A stretch of 64,000 nucleotides of DNA from Ruminococcus sp. (GTDB taxonomy: Bacteria; Bacillota; Clostridia; Lachnospirales; Lachnospiraceae), in NCBI GenBank assembly GCA_013911065.1, contig JACERV010000007.1:62001-126000 (forward strand), read 5' to 3'. The notes under the pieces are model-generated. The model had not been told where the DNA came from, ran no database searches, and saw only the letters and a program-made list of their open reading frames with translations. This document shows, in pieces, positions 39,525 to 49,929 of this stretch (position 1 is its first letter; every line of letters begins with the position of its first letter). Both the position numbers and the translations under genes were made by a program.

Positions 39525-41111
39525 CTATTTCCTTTTTATTGTACTCCTGTGTGCCTTTTCACTGCCTGCTGCCTTCCCGTCAATATGTTCTTCAATTGCC
39601 TGCACAACAGATTGAATCACTTTAATACGTGCATAATATTTATCATTGCCCTCCACGACAATCCATGGAGCATATTCCGTTGAAGTCCGGATCAACATTT
39701 CATCCACAGCTTCCTTATATTGATCCCATTTTTCTCTGTTCCTCCAGTCCTCCTCCGTAATCTTCCATTGTTTTTCCGGATTTTCCTGACGCGCGGTGAA
39801 ACGCCGTTCTTGTTCCTCCTGGTCTATCTGCATCCAAAATTTCAGCACAACAGCGCCTTCATCTGAAAGGTCCTTTTCCATATCATTGATTTCCTTGTAT
39901 GCCCTCTGCCATTCCTGTTTTGTACAAAATCCTTCAATGCGCTCTACCATCACACGCCCGTACCACGTTCTATCAAATATGGCAATATGTCCGTCCTTGG
40001 GCATTGCCCGCCAAAACCGCCAGAGATAGTGGTGGGCCTTTTCAATATCATTGGGTGATGCGGTGGGATTCACAACAAAACCCCGGGGATCCATCTTCTC
40101 TGTCAGCCGCTTAATTGCACCGCCTTTTCCCCCGGCGTCCCATCCCTCAAAACAAAGTACTACCGGAATCCGTCTTCTATAAACTTCACCATGCAGCACT
40201 TTTATTCTTTTTTGCAGCTTCTTTAATTGTTCCTCATATTCTTCCCTGCTCAGACTCAAAGTCAGATCCATCTTGTCAAGTACAGACTCCTGCAGTCCTT
40301 CCCCTGTCGTTTCCTGCTTATTCGGCTCCAAAACAGAGGATTCCTCCGATGACATCTCTGCAATCGCTTCCGCAGCTTTCTCCTTTGCCTTCTCTTTTTT
40401 TAACTGCTCCAGCCGTTCTTCCAATGCCTTGATTACAACTGTGTAAACCTTAACAGTAGCAAAACGGCGGTCCATAGCCGGAATAATGGTCCACGGTGCA
40501 TAATCTGTATCCGTTATCTGCAGCATTTCTTCCATCATCTGAGCATATTCCTCGTATCTGGCATTGCGCTCCAAATCACCCTTTGTAACACGCCATGCAG
40601 TTTCTTTTGAACATTTTAATTTTTCGAACCTCTTTTTCTGCTCTTTCTGGTCAATATCAAGCAGAAGCTTTATCATAACACATCCATCATCCGTCAACTG
40701 CTTCTCAAAAGAACAGATGGATTGGTAAGCTTCTGTTATTTCTTTTTTTCTGGTTTTCTTGTCGAAGCGGTCAATCAGCACCCGTCTGTACCAGCTTCCG
40801 TCAAAAACCGCAATTCTGCCCCGCTCCGGAGTTTTATTCCAAAACCGCCATAAAAAAGGATGCATCTGTTCTTCTTCTGTTTCTCCCTTGACAGCATGTA
40901 CCTGGAATCCTCTGGGATCCAGACTTTGAATAACCTTTCCTATCTGTAATCCCTTTCCCGATGCCCCAAAGCCCTCAAATACAATAATTACCGGTATATT
41001 CTGTGACTTACACTGCCGCTGCAATTCTCCGAGCCTTGCTTTGAGTCCCGGCATTTTTGCCTTATACTCCGTCTTATCCATTGATTTTGTAAGATCGACC
41101 TTCTCTAACAT
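39525..41111 (-). CDS. Polyphosphate:AMP phosphotransferase (tandem PPK2 domains)
   Basis: Two PPK2 modules: VIIVFEGFGASGKGLQIGKVIQSLDPRGFQVHAVKGETEEE and VVLCFEGWDAGGKGGAIKRLTEKMDPRGFVVNPTASPNDIE. Confidence 0.93.
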   Translation of the reverse strand: MLEKVDLTKSMDKTEYKAKMPGLKARLGELQRQCKSQNIPVIIVFEGFGASGKGLQIGKVIQSLDPRGFQVHAVKGETEEEQMHPFLWRFWNKTPERGRIAVFDGSWYRRVLIDRFDKKTRKKEITEAYQSICSFEKQLTDDGCVMIKLLLDIDQKEQKKRFEKLKCSKETAWRVTKGDLERNARYEEYAQMMEEMLQITDTDYAPWTIIPAMDRRFATVKVYTVVIKALEERLEQLKKEKAKEKAAEAIAEMSSEESSVLEPNKQETTGEGLQESVLDKMDLTLSLSREEYEEQLKKLQKRIKVLHGEVYRRRIPVVLCFEGWDAGGKGGAIKRLTEKMDPRGFVVNPTASPNDIEKAHHYLWRFWRAMPKDGHIAIFDRTWYGRVMVERIEGFCTKQEWQRAYKEINDMEKDLSDEGAVVLKFWMQIDQEEQERRFTARQENPEKQWKITEEDWRNREKWDQYKEAVDEMLIRTSTEYAPWIVVEGNDKYYARIKVIQSVVQAIEEHIDGKAAGSEKAHRSTIKRK

Positions 41112-41217
41112 ACTCTCTCCTCCCGACCTCGCACTGCTTTTAATATTTACATCTTTACATCTTTCAATACATAATCCGCACTTATTCTCTCGTTATATAC
41201 ATTTTAACAGGATATTT

Positions 41218-44200
41218 TCATTTTTGCACAAAAAATGGAAACTTTTCTAAAAATTTGTCCAATGCCCCTTCCTCCTGACTGTTTCCAATTCCATAAATAT
41301 TTATGTATTCCTTTACTTTCTGTACATCTTCATAGGAAAAACGCCATACCTTATCCGGTGCCTTCTCTTCACTCCACATAGATGAGATAAGCGACCTATA
41401 ACTGGGATTTTGATACCACTTGGAATCTACATTTAATCCACCGTTTTGATTCAAACTTTCCTTTTCAGCGCTGTCTATGTCCTCCGTTTCTATACCCGCA
41501 TTTTTTTCATAATTTTCTTTATTAATGAAACGGACATACTTTGCAGGCTCCGGTTTTATAATTTCTCCATCCTCAACTACATGCACAGTAGCCTGGAATA
41601 AAGTTTCTTTCCCTTCGCCCTCTGGACCCATGCTGTCCTGTACCACGTAAGTGAGTACGATATATCCTGACTCCTTGAACGCTGTGAACTCCCCGGGATG
41701 GAAGTCTGTCAGCTTCACCTTCTGCAGGATACTTCCCGGATACAATACGTCATCTTCCTGATCTTCTACTTTTAACCTGCCGCTCTCCAAAGCATTTTTT
41801 ACAAGTACCTCCTCCGTAATAACACCATTTTGCGCCTCCTCCAAAGTAAAGTACCAGTCTGCCGCTTCTATAACAGGGAACTCATTATACTTTATTTTTA
41901 CTTCCCACTCTAATGTGGTTTCAGTGCCTGCACTATCCGTAACTGCATACGTAATTTTATGCACGGCGGGAGACTCTTCTTTATCTAACTGCAGGAACCA
42001 GGTATCCAATTTGTATTCTTCCGGCATATCCTTTTCCCAGACATCAACGGTCCCCTTTCTTTTCCCACCGTCCAGACGTCTGCCGTCAGCATATTTTATA
42101 CGGATGATACGAATATTTTTGGTGCTATCGCCATCCTCTTTATCAAAAGCCTTTATATTAGACAAAAGCATCTCTTTTGTAACTTCTGTACCTTCATAAA
42201 ATTCCAAATTATCATCTGCCGAGATCTTGGGCGCTTCATCCCATATACTGTACAGCTCTGCCTCAGGAATGGCAGATTCACTGGCAGTATTCTTTTGCTG
42301 TTCTTTCGCTGTCTGATATAATTCTTCAAAAGTTATTTTGTTTTCCCGATTTTCCGGGTATCTTACATCTTCTATATTTGTTTTCCACTTATTGTTTCCC
42401 CACCCGGCAAAAGCGTATCCTCTTCTTGAAAAATTAGTATAGCCTGTATTTTTCTTTATTTGGTATCCATTATTTTCCCTGCATTGCTTTAGGGTTACAT
42501 ATTCTGTTCTGGGATGTCCTGAATCCGAATCATTTCCTATATAGGCTACCTTTATTTCCGTTTTCCAGACTGCATAAAGAGTTATTGCCTTATTATTAGC
42601 AGCATGAATTGTATCCCCAGGCTGATACTTTGCTTCCTTCGCATCTGGGTTCACAGCCCATCCTTTGAACTCTATAGAACCAAAAGATGGTATTTGGCCA
42701 GATATCCTTGCACTTTCAAACCAAAACTTATTTGAATCTTTGGGGACCTGAATCGTATCATCGTCATAGTTCTTTTTATAATATATGGGATAATCCCGGC
42801 TGATTACAACATCCGTATCCGCTGTACCCCCTCCTTCCGACTGGTAATCTCCAGGGCGCAGCAAATAAGGGGGATTGGGTGTTAACGCAAACTTCTGATA
42901 AATCTCACTGCCTTTTGCGCCCTTATAAGCTGCCCTTACGCACGTACGTCCTAATATGTAACTGGAGGGAGTTATAAAAGCTGCTTCCCTGCCAGATGTG
43001 AGAGGACCAGTCACTGTAACAATATTACCGGTTTCCGGCAGATAAATATCGTTACTGCCGTCAATCCATGCCCCTCCGCTCATATTCATTATACCGCCTT
43101 GATATATACCTCTTCCCAACCTGCTGCTGTTTCTGGAAATACCTCCTCCAGTAACACTTAATGTACCTAAATTGTAAATACCGCCTCCAAAAACTGCGCG
43201 ATTGGAATAAACCTCCCCTCCTGATAAGGTAAGAATTCCCGAATTGTATATTCCTCCTCCATTCTGTTCGGTTTTATTAGAATGTATGGCTCCTCCTGAT
43301 ATGGTGAATGATCTTGACGTGCGGATACCGCCGGCCCGGTTTTCATAAACCACTCCTCCTGATAAGGTAGTAGCTGTCTCGGTAACGATTCCTATTTCAT
43401 TTTTAAAGATATGAAAATCATTAGAAAGGATTAGTGTTCCGGACGGGGCCGCAGACCTTACTCCTGCCGAATTGTTTGAATAAATTTCTCCCCCGGAAAT
43501 ATTGGTTGTGCATACTCCATTTGCTGCATATGCTGTCACGCCGTCCACGGCGTTGCTGTAAATGGAACCGCCTGTAATGGTAATTGCGGTGTTACTAACC
43601 GCACCCTGTGCCTCTATTCCTACGTAGCCGTTATGGTGCACCTCACCGCCTGACATATAGACGGTGCGTCCTCTCACTCCTGTAATGGAATTACTATGAA
43701 TATCTCCGCCATATACATTTACCGTGCCACCCCATGTCGTTATTCCTGCATGGCGGTTACTGTAAATCATAACGTCATCGTATACGTTCGTAGTCCCCCA
43801 TCCATTCCATATACCATTTGCTATGCCATTTCTCAGCCGCACTCCGCTTTTTAAATTCATGGTTATTTTACAGGAAGAAGCAAGAATCCCTGAAGAACAT
43901 TTTCCGTTTCCGTCAATGGTAAGGGTATAGCCATCTATGCCCGATAGAGTCCACGTGCCAGTCTTATCTTCAGGTGTGCTCTGAGGAGCCGCAATGATTC
44001 CTGCCGGTTCTTCCCCCAGATTGGAATTAGCAGTTACAATAACATTTTGCTCTTCCGGATATATGGTGAAGGATTTTGTTGTGACGTTATGTCCCGCGAT
44101 ACAATTTCGGATCACATACATGGTACCCCCATCCGGCACAGCAGAAAAAGCCCCGTCAAATGTAGTATAATAGGTGCTTCCCACCCGGGCCACAGCATCC

Positions 44201-45429
44201 GTCTGCAAAGAATTGGAAGTAGGCCCCGGAGCCGGTAAACCGGCAGGAACAACTACAACCTGAAACGCATACATTGCTTTCGAAAAGCGCGCAGTTCCCG
44301 CTGTCTGTCCGTTCTTAGCCCACCCAAGCCATCCATAGCCTTCACAATATGCCCTGTAATACAAGTCATAACCTGCTGTGTTTGCTCCTGTTAATTTTGC
44401 ACGGAATGCTTCCAGCCGTAAGCCCTGCCCTGTTGTACCTGATGTCCCGCCGTCATTCGCCCAGTTCATCCAGCCTTTCCCCTGTACATATGCCTGGTAA
44501 GTAATTCCAATGCCATTGCCACCTGTTACTTTTATCTGCAATGCTTCAATACGTTTTCTCTCACCTGAGGAGCCTGCTTCTACACCACCGCTCACCCAGT
44601 CCTTCCAGCCATGAGCCTGACAGTAGGGTTTGTAAACAGCCTGGACCTCTGCTGCAGCCATCGTCATGATTCCAGGTATGTTTTTCCCATACTCTTCCTG
44701 GGCATCTTCTGTGACTTCTTCCTCTTTTATACTCCCTTTCTCGTTTGTAGTTTCTTTCTTTTCTGTATTTTTTCCTGCTACAATTTCAAATCCATAAAGA
44801 TTATAAATATATTTTTTCACTTCTTCTGATGCCCTTGTCCTATCCTCTTCGTTTGAGGCGCCTTCTATCCCGTCCAGCAAGCTCAGAAGTTCCTTCACAT
44901 CAAACTCTGCCATGGTTTGCAGGTATTCTACATAAGACTGAAATCCCTTGTCAGGATTATCTTCTTCCCATACCCGAAACTGGTCTTCCGCTTGTTCTTT
45001 TTCCGTCACGTTCTTCTCGCTATGCCACAACACCAGCATCTCGTAACATTTTAAGGCTTCATCCAGTTCTTCCGCTGTATTCCATTCTTCCTTGCCATTT
45101 ATACTAGCTGAGAGCAGGGTATATTTATAAAATAAAGTGAATTTAAATTGATTGTCCTGTCCAATCTTATCGTAAAAATCCTTTTGCACCCCTTTCTCTA
45201 AATTTTGAAGTGCTTTCACCGTTCCTTTTTCCTTGTACAGCATTTCTATAACTGTCTCGAACGTGCAGACTGTATCTGCAAACAGCTCTTCCAAACTCAT
45301 CTCAACCTGATTTTCCTGCTCTGCACAAATCTTATCCTGCTCCTCCTCTGCCTTACTCTCCACAGGGACACAGACAGCCAAAAATAACGATGCTGTCAAT
45401 AGTACAAATGCTCTTTTACACCTTTTCAT
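41218..45429 (-). CDS. Large secreted protein: signal peptide, three ChW repeats, parallel beta-helix region, InlB/Listeria-Bacteroides-like repeats
   Basis: MKRCKRAFVLLTASLFLAVCVPVESKA signal; ChW-like KPYCQAHGWKDWVSGGVEAGSSGERKRIEALQIKV, AYVQGKGWMNWANDGGTSGTTGQGLRLEAFRAKL, AYCEGYGWLGWAKNGQTAGTA; repeated xSGGxIYSNxxxGI helix turns. Start corrected to 45429. Confidence 0.85.
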   Translation of the reverse strand: MKRCKRAFVLLTASLFLAVCVPVESKAEEEQDKICAEQENQVEMSLEELFADTVCTFETVIEMLYKEKGTVKALQNLEKGVQKDFYDKIGQDNQFKFTLFYKYTLLSASINGKEEWNTAEELDEALKCYEMLVLWHSEKNVTEKEQAEDQFRVWEEDNPDKGFQSYVEYLQTMAEFDVKELLSLLDGIEGASNEEDRTRASEEVKKYIYNLYGFEIVAGKNTEKKETTNEKGSIKEEEVTEDAQEEYGKNIPGIMTMAAAEVQAVYKPYCQAHGWKDWVSGGVEAGSSGERKRIEALQIKVTGGNGIGITYQAYVQGKGWMNWANDGGTSGTTGQGLRLEAFRAKLTGANTAGYDLYYRAYCEGYGWLGWAKNGQTAGTARFSKAMYAFQVVVVPAGLPAPGPTSNSLQTDAVARVGSTYYTTFDGAFSAVPDGGTMYVIRNCIAGHNVTTKSFTIYPEEQNVIVTANSNLGEEPAGIIAAPQSTPEDKTGTWTLSGIDGYTLTIDGNGKCSSGILASSCKITMNLKSGVRLRNGIANGIWNGWGTTNVYDDVMIYSNRHAGITTWGGTVNVYGGDIHSNSITGVRGRTVYMSGGEVHHNGYVGIEAQGAVSNTAITITGGSIYSNAVDGVTAYAANGVCTTNISGGEIYSNNSAGVRSAAPSGTLILSNDFHIFKNEIGIVTETATTLSGGVVYENRAGGIRTSRSFTISGGAIHSNKTEQNGGGIYNSGILTLSGGEVYSNRAVFGGGIYNLGTLSVTGGGISRNSSRLGRGIYQGGIMNMSGGAWIDGSNDIYLPETGNIVTVTGPLTSGREAAFITPSSYILGRTCVRAAYKGAKGSEIYQKFALTPNPPYLLRPGDYQSEGGGTADTDVVISRDYPIYYKKNYDDDTIQVPKDSNKFWFESARISGQIPSFGSIEFKGWAVNPDAKEAKYQPGDTIHAANNKAITLYAVWKTEIKVAYIGNDSDSGHPRTEYVTLKQCRENNGYQIKKNTGYTNFSRRGYAFAGWGNNKWKTNIEDVRYPENRENKITFEELYQTAKEQQKNTASESAIPEAELYSIWDEAPKISADDNLEFYEGTEVTKEMLLSNIKAFDKEDGDSTKNIRIIRIKYADGRRLDGGKRKGTVDVWEKDMPEEYKLDTWFLQLDKEESPAVHKITYAVTDSAGTETTLEWEVKIKYNEFPVIEAADWYFTLEEAQNGVITEEVLVKNALESGRLKVEDQEDDVLYPGSILQKVKLTDFHPGEFTAFKESGYIVLTYVVQDSMGPEGEGKETLFQATVHVVEDGEIIKPEPAKYVRFINKENYEKNAGIETEDIDSAEKESLNQNGGLNVDSKWYQNPSYRSLISSMWSEEKAPDKVWRFSYEDVQKVKEYINIYGIGNSQEEGALDKFLEKFPFFVQK

Positions 45430-45538
45430 AGTTCCTCCTATTCTGTTGTTGTCTTCATTAAAAAATAATAGTTGAAATTTTCGACTGAATTGTCGCTTAG
45501 AAATGGAAAATGAATATTTTCCAGATTCTTTGTGAAGG

Positions 45539-45567
45539 ATTATATCACAGCATCTTAAAAAGTACAA
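45539..45567 (-). promoter_or_regulatory. SigA-type promoter of the ChW/beta-helix protein
   Basis: Minus strand TTGTAC (45562-45567) - N17 - TATAAT (45539-45544). Confidence 0.6.
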
Positions 45568-45610
45568 GCGGTTACGAACTGATTACAGAGAATTCCCCGT
45601 TATATAAAAT

Positions 45611-45660
45611 TACCCCGGAACAAACAATGACTTTGTTTCATTGTCTGCCGGAGGATTTTA
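45611..45660 (-). terminator. Hairpin downstream of the GGDEF/HD-GYP gene
   Basis: CCCCGGAACAAACAATGA-loop-TCATTGTCTGCCGGAGG imperfect inverted repeat; T-run weak. Confidence 0.5.
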
Positions 45661-45665
45661 TTCTC

Positions 45666-47219
45666 TTATTCCTGGCTTTCGTCTTCCTGGAACATATTTA
45701 TAAATATTTCTGCAATGTAAGGATCGAATTGAGTCCCTGCACAGCTCCGTATTTCTTCCAATGCCTCGTTGTGGCTTTTTGCTCTTGAATCATCTATGGT
45801 ATTCGTCATACGGTCATAAGCTTCTACCACAGTTATGATACGTGCTTTCAACGGAATCTCTTCTTTACAAAGCCCTTTTGGATAGCCTGAGCCATCCCAC
45901 CTTTCATGATGAGCCAGAACAATTCCTGCCAGCCCTACTGTAGTGTCAAAATAGCTTAGTATCCTGTATCCTACGGCCGGATGCAGTTTCACATCACTTA
46001 TTTCCACAGTATTAAAAGTGCCGTCATTTTGCAGAACATCAGATCCTACCACTGCTTTTCCAATGTCATGCAGGTATGCCGCACTCTTCAGCTTGCTTAT
46101 ATCAGACTGGGACATCTTCATAACCTGCCCAAGCCTCCCGCACATATCTCTTGCCCTTACAGCATGCTGTTTTTCCCAGTCACTTTTCGCAAACAATGCA
46201 TCAAGCATCATTTTTAATTCAAGGCTCTGGGTGTCATTGCGCTCCACAGACTTTATGTTATACATTTTCACTTCCGCATTGCGCAATACCTCAGCGATAT
46301 CTCCGTCACTCTCTGTTTTTGTTGCATGTCCTATGGAAATACTGCACCGGACAGAATGAATCTTTTGTGTGGATAGTTCGCCTTTAATTCTCTTTGCAAT
46401 CTGTTCTGCTTCTTCCCCATCTGTTTTTGGCAGAAGCAGTACAAATTCATCCCCGCCCCACCGTGCAATAATATCACCGTCACGGCTTACCTTCCGCATA
46501 GCCTCAGAAGCCTTTTTCAGCAGCATGTCACCTGAAGCATGTCCGAAAATGTCATTGGCCAGCTTTAAACTGTTCACATCCCCCATAAGAATTGAAATCG
46601 GCAGATGCGCCTTTGTATCCATGTGGTGCATTTTTTCCTCGAAAAAACATCTGTTATAAAGACCAGTCAGGGAATCATGAGAACTGATATATTCAATTTC
46701 CCTCTGACGTTTCTTTTTTCCCGTAACATCCCGGAAAACGAGTACAACACCACCTACTCGCCCTGCGTCGTCCAAAATGGCTGCCCCATTATCTTCCAGA
46801 TGATACTTTTCACCGCCTTTGGAAATCAAAACAACATTGTCCCCAGTTTCCCTTGCCTTTCCCGTTGCAAATATTTTTTCAATGGTATCAGTAACGGTAT
46901 GGCCTTCCTCCTCATGAGATAAAATAAAAACTTCCTTATAATTCATTCCTGCCGCTTCTTCCAGTGTCCATCCAGTCAGTCTGCACGCCACAGGATTCAT
47001 AAACTCAATATCCCTGCCGCTGCCAATCACCATAACCCCGTCCCCTATAGATAAAAGAGTCTGATAATATTTATTACGCTCATAAGTCAGGGTATGTATT
47101 CTTTTCGTTCTATCTGCCAGCAAAAACAACGAAACAATCAAAATACAGGAGATTACAACAATTGTAGAAAACAACATAACATGAAAAGTTTCCATTCCTA
47201 TTGTAATGTTCTTTGCCAT
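45666..47219 (-). CDS. Membrane PAS-GGDEF-HD-GYP signalling protein
   Basis: PAS region, GGDEF with RDGDIIARWGGDEF (intact GGDEF plus RxxD I-site), HD-GYP YLHDIGKAVVG ... LAHHERWDGSGYPKGL. Confidence 0.92.
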   Translation of the reverse strand: MAKNITIGMETFHVMLFSTIVVISCILIVSLFLLADRTKRIHTLTYERNKYYQTLLSIGDGVMVIGSGRDIEFMNPVACRLTGWTLEEAAGMNYKEVFILSHEEEGHTVTDTIEKIFATGKARETGDNVVLISKGGEKYHLEDNGAAILDDAGRVGGVVLVFRDVTGKKKRQREIEYISSHDSLTGLYNRCFFEEKMHHMDTKAHLPISILMGDVNSLKLANDIFGHASGDMLLKKASEAMRKVSRDGDIIARWGGDEFVLLLPKTDGEEAEQIAKRIKGELSTQKIHSVRCSISIGHATKTESDGDIAEVLRNAEVKMYNIKSVERNDTQSLELKMMLDALFAKSDWEKQHAVRARDMCGRLGQVMKMSQSDISKLKSAAYLHDIGKAVVGSDVLQNDGTFNTVEISDVKLHPAVGYRILSYFDTTVGLAGIVLAHHERWDGSGYPKGLCKEEIPLKARIITVVEAYDRMTNTIDDSRAKSHNEALEEIRSCAGTQFDPYIAEIFINMFQEDESQE

Positions 47220-47245
47220 AATCTCCTCCTGCCTGCTGTTGTATT

Positions 47246-48928
47246 TTATTTTGAGTATAATGTAAATTTGCTTACTTCTTCCCGCAGTATATCCGCCTGG
47301 GCAGACATTTCTTCACTTGTGGCCGAGTTTTCCTCCGCAGTAGCAGCATTTGTCTGCACAACCGCAGCCACCTGTATCAGGCCAAACTGAATCTCCTCAA
47401 TTGCTGCGGACTGCTCTGAAGATGCCTTCTCTATATTTACAAAGCTTTCCGACACCTTTTTCATATTTGCCCCGACTTCCTGCAAGATTTGTGCTGTCTG
47501 CGCTGTGATAGCAGTTCCCTTAGACACAGTTGCAACGGAATTCTGAATCAGTTCCGAGGTTTGTTTTGCAGCCTCTGCGGACTTTCCGGCAAGGTTGCGG
47601 ACTTCATCAGCTACAACCGCAAAGCCTTTTCCAGCCTCTCCGGCACGGGCGGCCTCAATACTTGCGTTTAATGAAAGAATATTCGTCTGAAATGCAATAT
47701 CCTCAATTACTTTTGTAATATGAACAATTTGATTTGAAGCAGCATCAATTTCGCCCATAGCTTCTGTAAGGTTCTGCATGTAGTCATTGCCGGTGTGAAT
47801 CTCAATCCCAACCTCTTCCACATACCTGGTCGCTTCCTGAACATTAGAAGCATTCTCCTCCGCCTGTCCTGCAACTCTTTCTACCGAAAGAGTAAGCTCA
47901 TCAATGGATGATGCCTGCTCTGTAGAGCCTGCTGCCAGAGCCTGTGCTCCGCTGGACACCTGAGACGCACCGGTACTCACTTGTTCAGCAGCAACATTTA
48001 TCTGGTTTAAGGTATGATTCAGTGAATGAAGAATAACCTCAAGTGCCTTCTGAATCGGATAAAACTCCCCGGTATACTCCATATCGTTCTTCAGATTCAG
48101 ATTCCCGTCTGACATTTGCGTAAGCTTGCTGGAAATATCGCCGATATACTTCTGAAGTGTACTGCGGGTACTATGGATGGAATGTGCCAGCATCCCAATT
48201 TCAGACGTATCTGCTTCCAGAGAGAAATCAGAGGACAGGTTTCCCTGTGAAATCTCTCCCATCTCCCGCTCAACCGCAGCAATCGGAAAAAATACCTTTT
48301 TGCGTGTAATCAGCACAATACCCGTCTGTAATATCGCCACTGCCACAATTACAAAAAATATAATTGTCTGAAAAATCAAATTCCTTGCATTAAGCTCTGT
48401 AATTGCACTCTCTGTCCGCTCATCGAGCATCTTTAAAAATTCTGACTTTAACTCATCGATTTTTAAAATAGAAGTATTATACTCATTACCGTACACATAT
48501 TCCACAGCCTGCTTCGTGCGGTTTTCCGACGCTTTTTTTATAGCGTCTTGTTCCAGCGGCACAAGATTTGCGGAAATCCCTGACATTTCATCAATCTTCT
48601 GCTGCTCCGCCTCTGTAATGCCGATTTTTTTCATATTATCCAGACCGGTGTCACGCCTTTTTAAGTTATTCAATTCATTCTCATAATTATCAGCATGTAC
48701 CTGTTCCCCAGTCACTGCATATGCGCGTACCTCAGCTGTCAGATAAGCGGAACCGCTCATAAAAAGACTGGCATTCTCCGTCAAATCAAACCGCTCCTTA
48801 TTTGCTTCGGAAATCGTTATGTTCATGCGATATAAGAAGAAAAAGCAAACTGCAATACAAATTAACAATGCCAGGGATACTGAATTCAAAATATAAATAA
48901 GAGTGGATTGCTTCATCTTTTTTTTCAT
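47246..48928 (-). CDS. Methyl-accepting chemotaxis protein
   Basis: Two TM, HAMP, and hairpin tip AFQTNILSLNASIEAARAGEAGKGFAVVADEVRNLAGKSAEAAKQT. Confidence 0.95.
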   Translation of the reverse strand: MKKKMKQSTLIYILNSVSLALLICIAVCFFFLYRMNITISEANKERFDLTENASLFMSGSAYLTAEVRAYAVTGEQVHADNYENELNNLKRRDTGLDNMKKIGITEAEQQKIDEMSGISANLVPLEQDAIKKASENRTKQAVEYVYGNEYNTSILKIDELKSEFLKMLDERTESAITELNARNLIFQTIIFFVIVAVAILQTGIVLITRKKVFFPIAAVEREMGEISQGNLSSDFSLEADTSEIGMLAHSIHSTRSTLQKYIGDISSKLTQMSDGNLNLKNDMEYTGEFYPIQKALEVILHSLNHTLNQINVAAEQVSTGASQVSSGAQALAAGSTEQASSIDELTLSVERVAGQAEENASNVQEATRYVEEVGIEIHTGNDYMQNLTEAMGEIDAASNQIVHITKVIEDIAFQTNILSLNASIEAARAGEAGKGFAVVADEVRNLAGKSAEAAKQTSELIQNSVATVSKGTAITAQTAQILQEVGANMKKVSESFVNIEKASSEQSAAIEEIQFGLIQVAAVVQTNAATAEENSATSEEMSAQADILREEVSKFTLYSK

Positions 48929-48943
48929 AGTGTACTTTCTCCC

Positions 48944-49759
48944 TTATTCTTTTCTGTAAATGGCCGGCCTGATGTACCTGTAGCGTGTAGTCTCACGATT
49001 CAGTCCCTCTGAATGGCCAATAAACAAAAACCCACCTGGTTCGGTAATATCATATAACCTTTGAATCAGACGCTCCTTGGTCGGACCATCAAAATAAATC
49101 ATAACGTTACGACAGAATATAACATCCATTTTCTTTTTAAATGGCAAAACAGTGTCCATCAAGTTTATATTTCCAAAAATCACTTCTTTTTTTATCTTGT
49201 CAGCAACAATGCTCTGCTGGCTGTCATATGCTTTGAAATATTTTTTCTGCCAGCTCTGAGGGAGATCTGCTATCTTTTCATTAGAATAGATGCCCGCCTT
49301 TGCAGTGGAGAGAACTCCCTGGGAAATATCTGTAGCCAGTATTTTCGTATCCCACCCGGCTTTATTGGGTCCAAAGTATTCATCTATCAGCATTGCAAGG
49401 GTATAAGGCTCTTCTCCGGTAGAACAAGCAGCGCTCCAGATTCGCAAATCCTTGTTTTTCACCGTATTTGCCAGATATGGCAGGACTGTACTTTTAAAGT
49501 AATTAAAATGCTCCGGCTCTCTCATGAAAAAGGTATAATTTGTTGTAATCTTATCCAGCATCACAGACGCCGCCTTGCCGGTTTTATCCGCTTTTACATA
49601 ATCCAGATATTCTGCCAGGCTGCTCATATTCATACTTGTAAGTAAATTGCCGAGCCTTCCCTCAATCAGGGTCTTTTTCTCATCCTTAAAATGAATTCCG
49701 TAATTCATTCTGATATAGTTGGCAAATTGCTTAAATTCCTGTTCTTGTATGACAATCAT
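48944..49759 (-). CDS. cheR: Chemotaxis protein methyltransferase CheR
   Basis: IWSAACSTGEEPYTLAMLIDEYFG; DVIFCRNVMIYFDGPTKERLIQRLYDITEPGGFLFIGHSEGL. Confidence 0.96.
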   Translation of the reverse strand: MIVIQEQEFKQFANYIRMNYGIHFKDEKKTLIEGRLGNLLTSMNMSSLAEYLDYVKADKTGKAASVMLDKITTNYTFFMREPEHFNYFKSTVLPYLANTVKNKDLRIWSAACSTGEEPYTLAMLIDEYFGPNKAGWDTKILATDISQGVLSTAKAGIYSNEKIADLPQSWQKKYFKAYDSQQSIVADKIKKEVIFGNINLMDTVLPFKKKMDVIFCRNVMIYFDGPTKERLIQRLYDITEPGGFLFIGHSEGLNRETTRYRYIRPAIYRKE

Positions 49760-49829
49760 TAATATCCCCCTTAGAAGCGGATAAATAAACTGAGATTTTT
49801 CTCCGCTTTTTTATCATATATGTATGCTC

Positions 49830-49896
49830 AAAAAATCCCCCTTTGTTTTTAACATGCCTGAAAAGCTATGTTTCACATCATAAAGGAGGATTTTTA
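49830..49896 (-). terminator. Candidate terminator downstream of desulfoferrodoxin
   Basis: Minus strand AATCCTCCTTT ... AAAGGGGGATT followed by TTTTTTG; long interior with small internal stem. Confidence 0.45.
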
Positions 49897-49929
49897 TCAT
49901 ATTTAATTGTCAACCTTTTTTAACATTCC

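Noticed and set aside
49760-49900. c-di-GMP (GEMM) riboswitch upstream of cheR
   Set aside because: Hairpins are present (AAGCGGA/TCCGCTT; AATCCTCCTTT/AAAGGGGGATT) but the GEMM conserved core is not; better explained as a terminator/leader hairpin.
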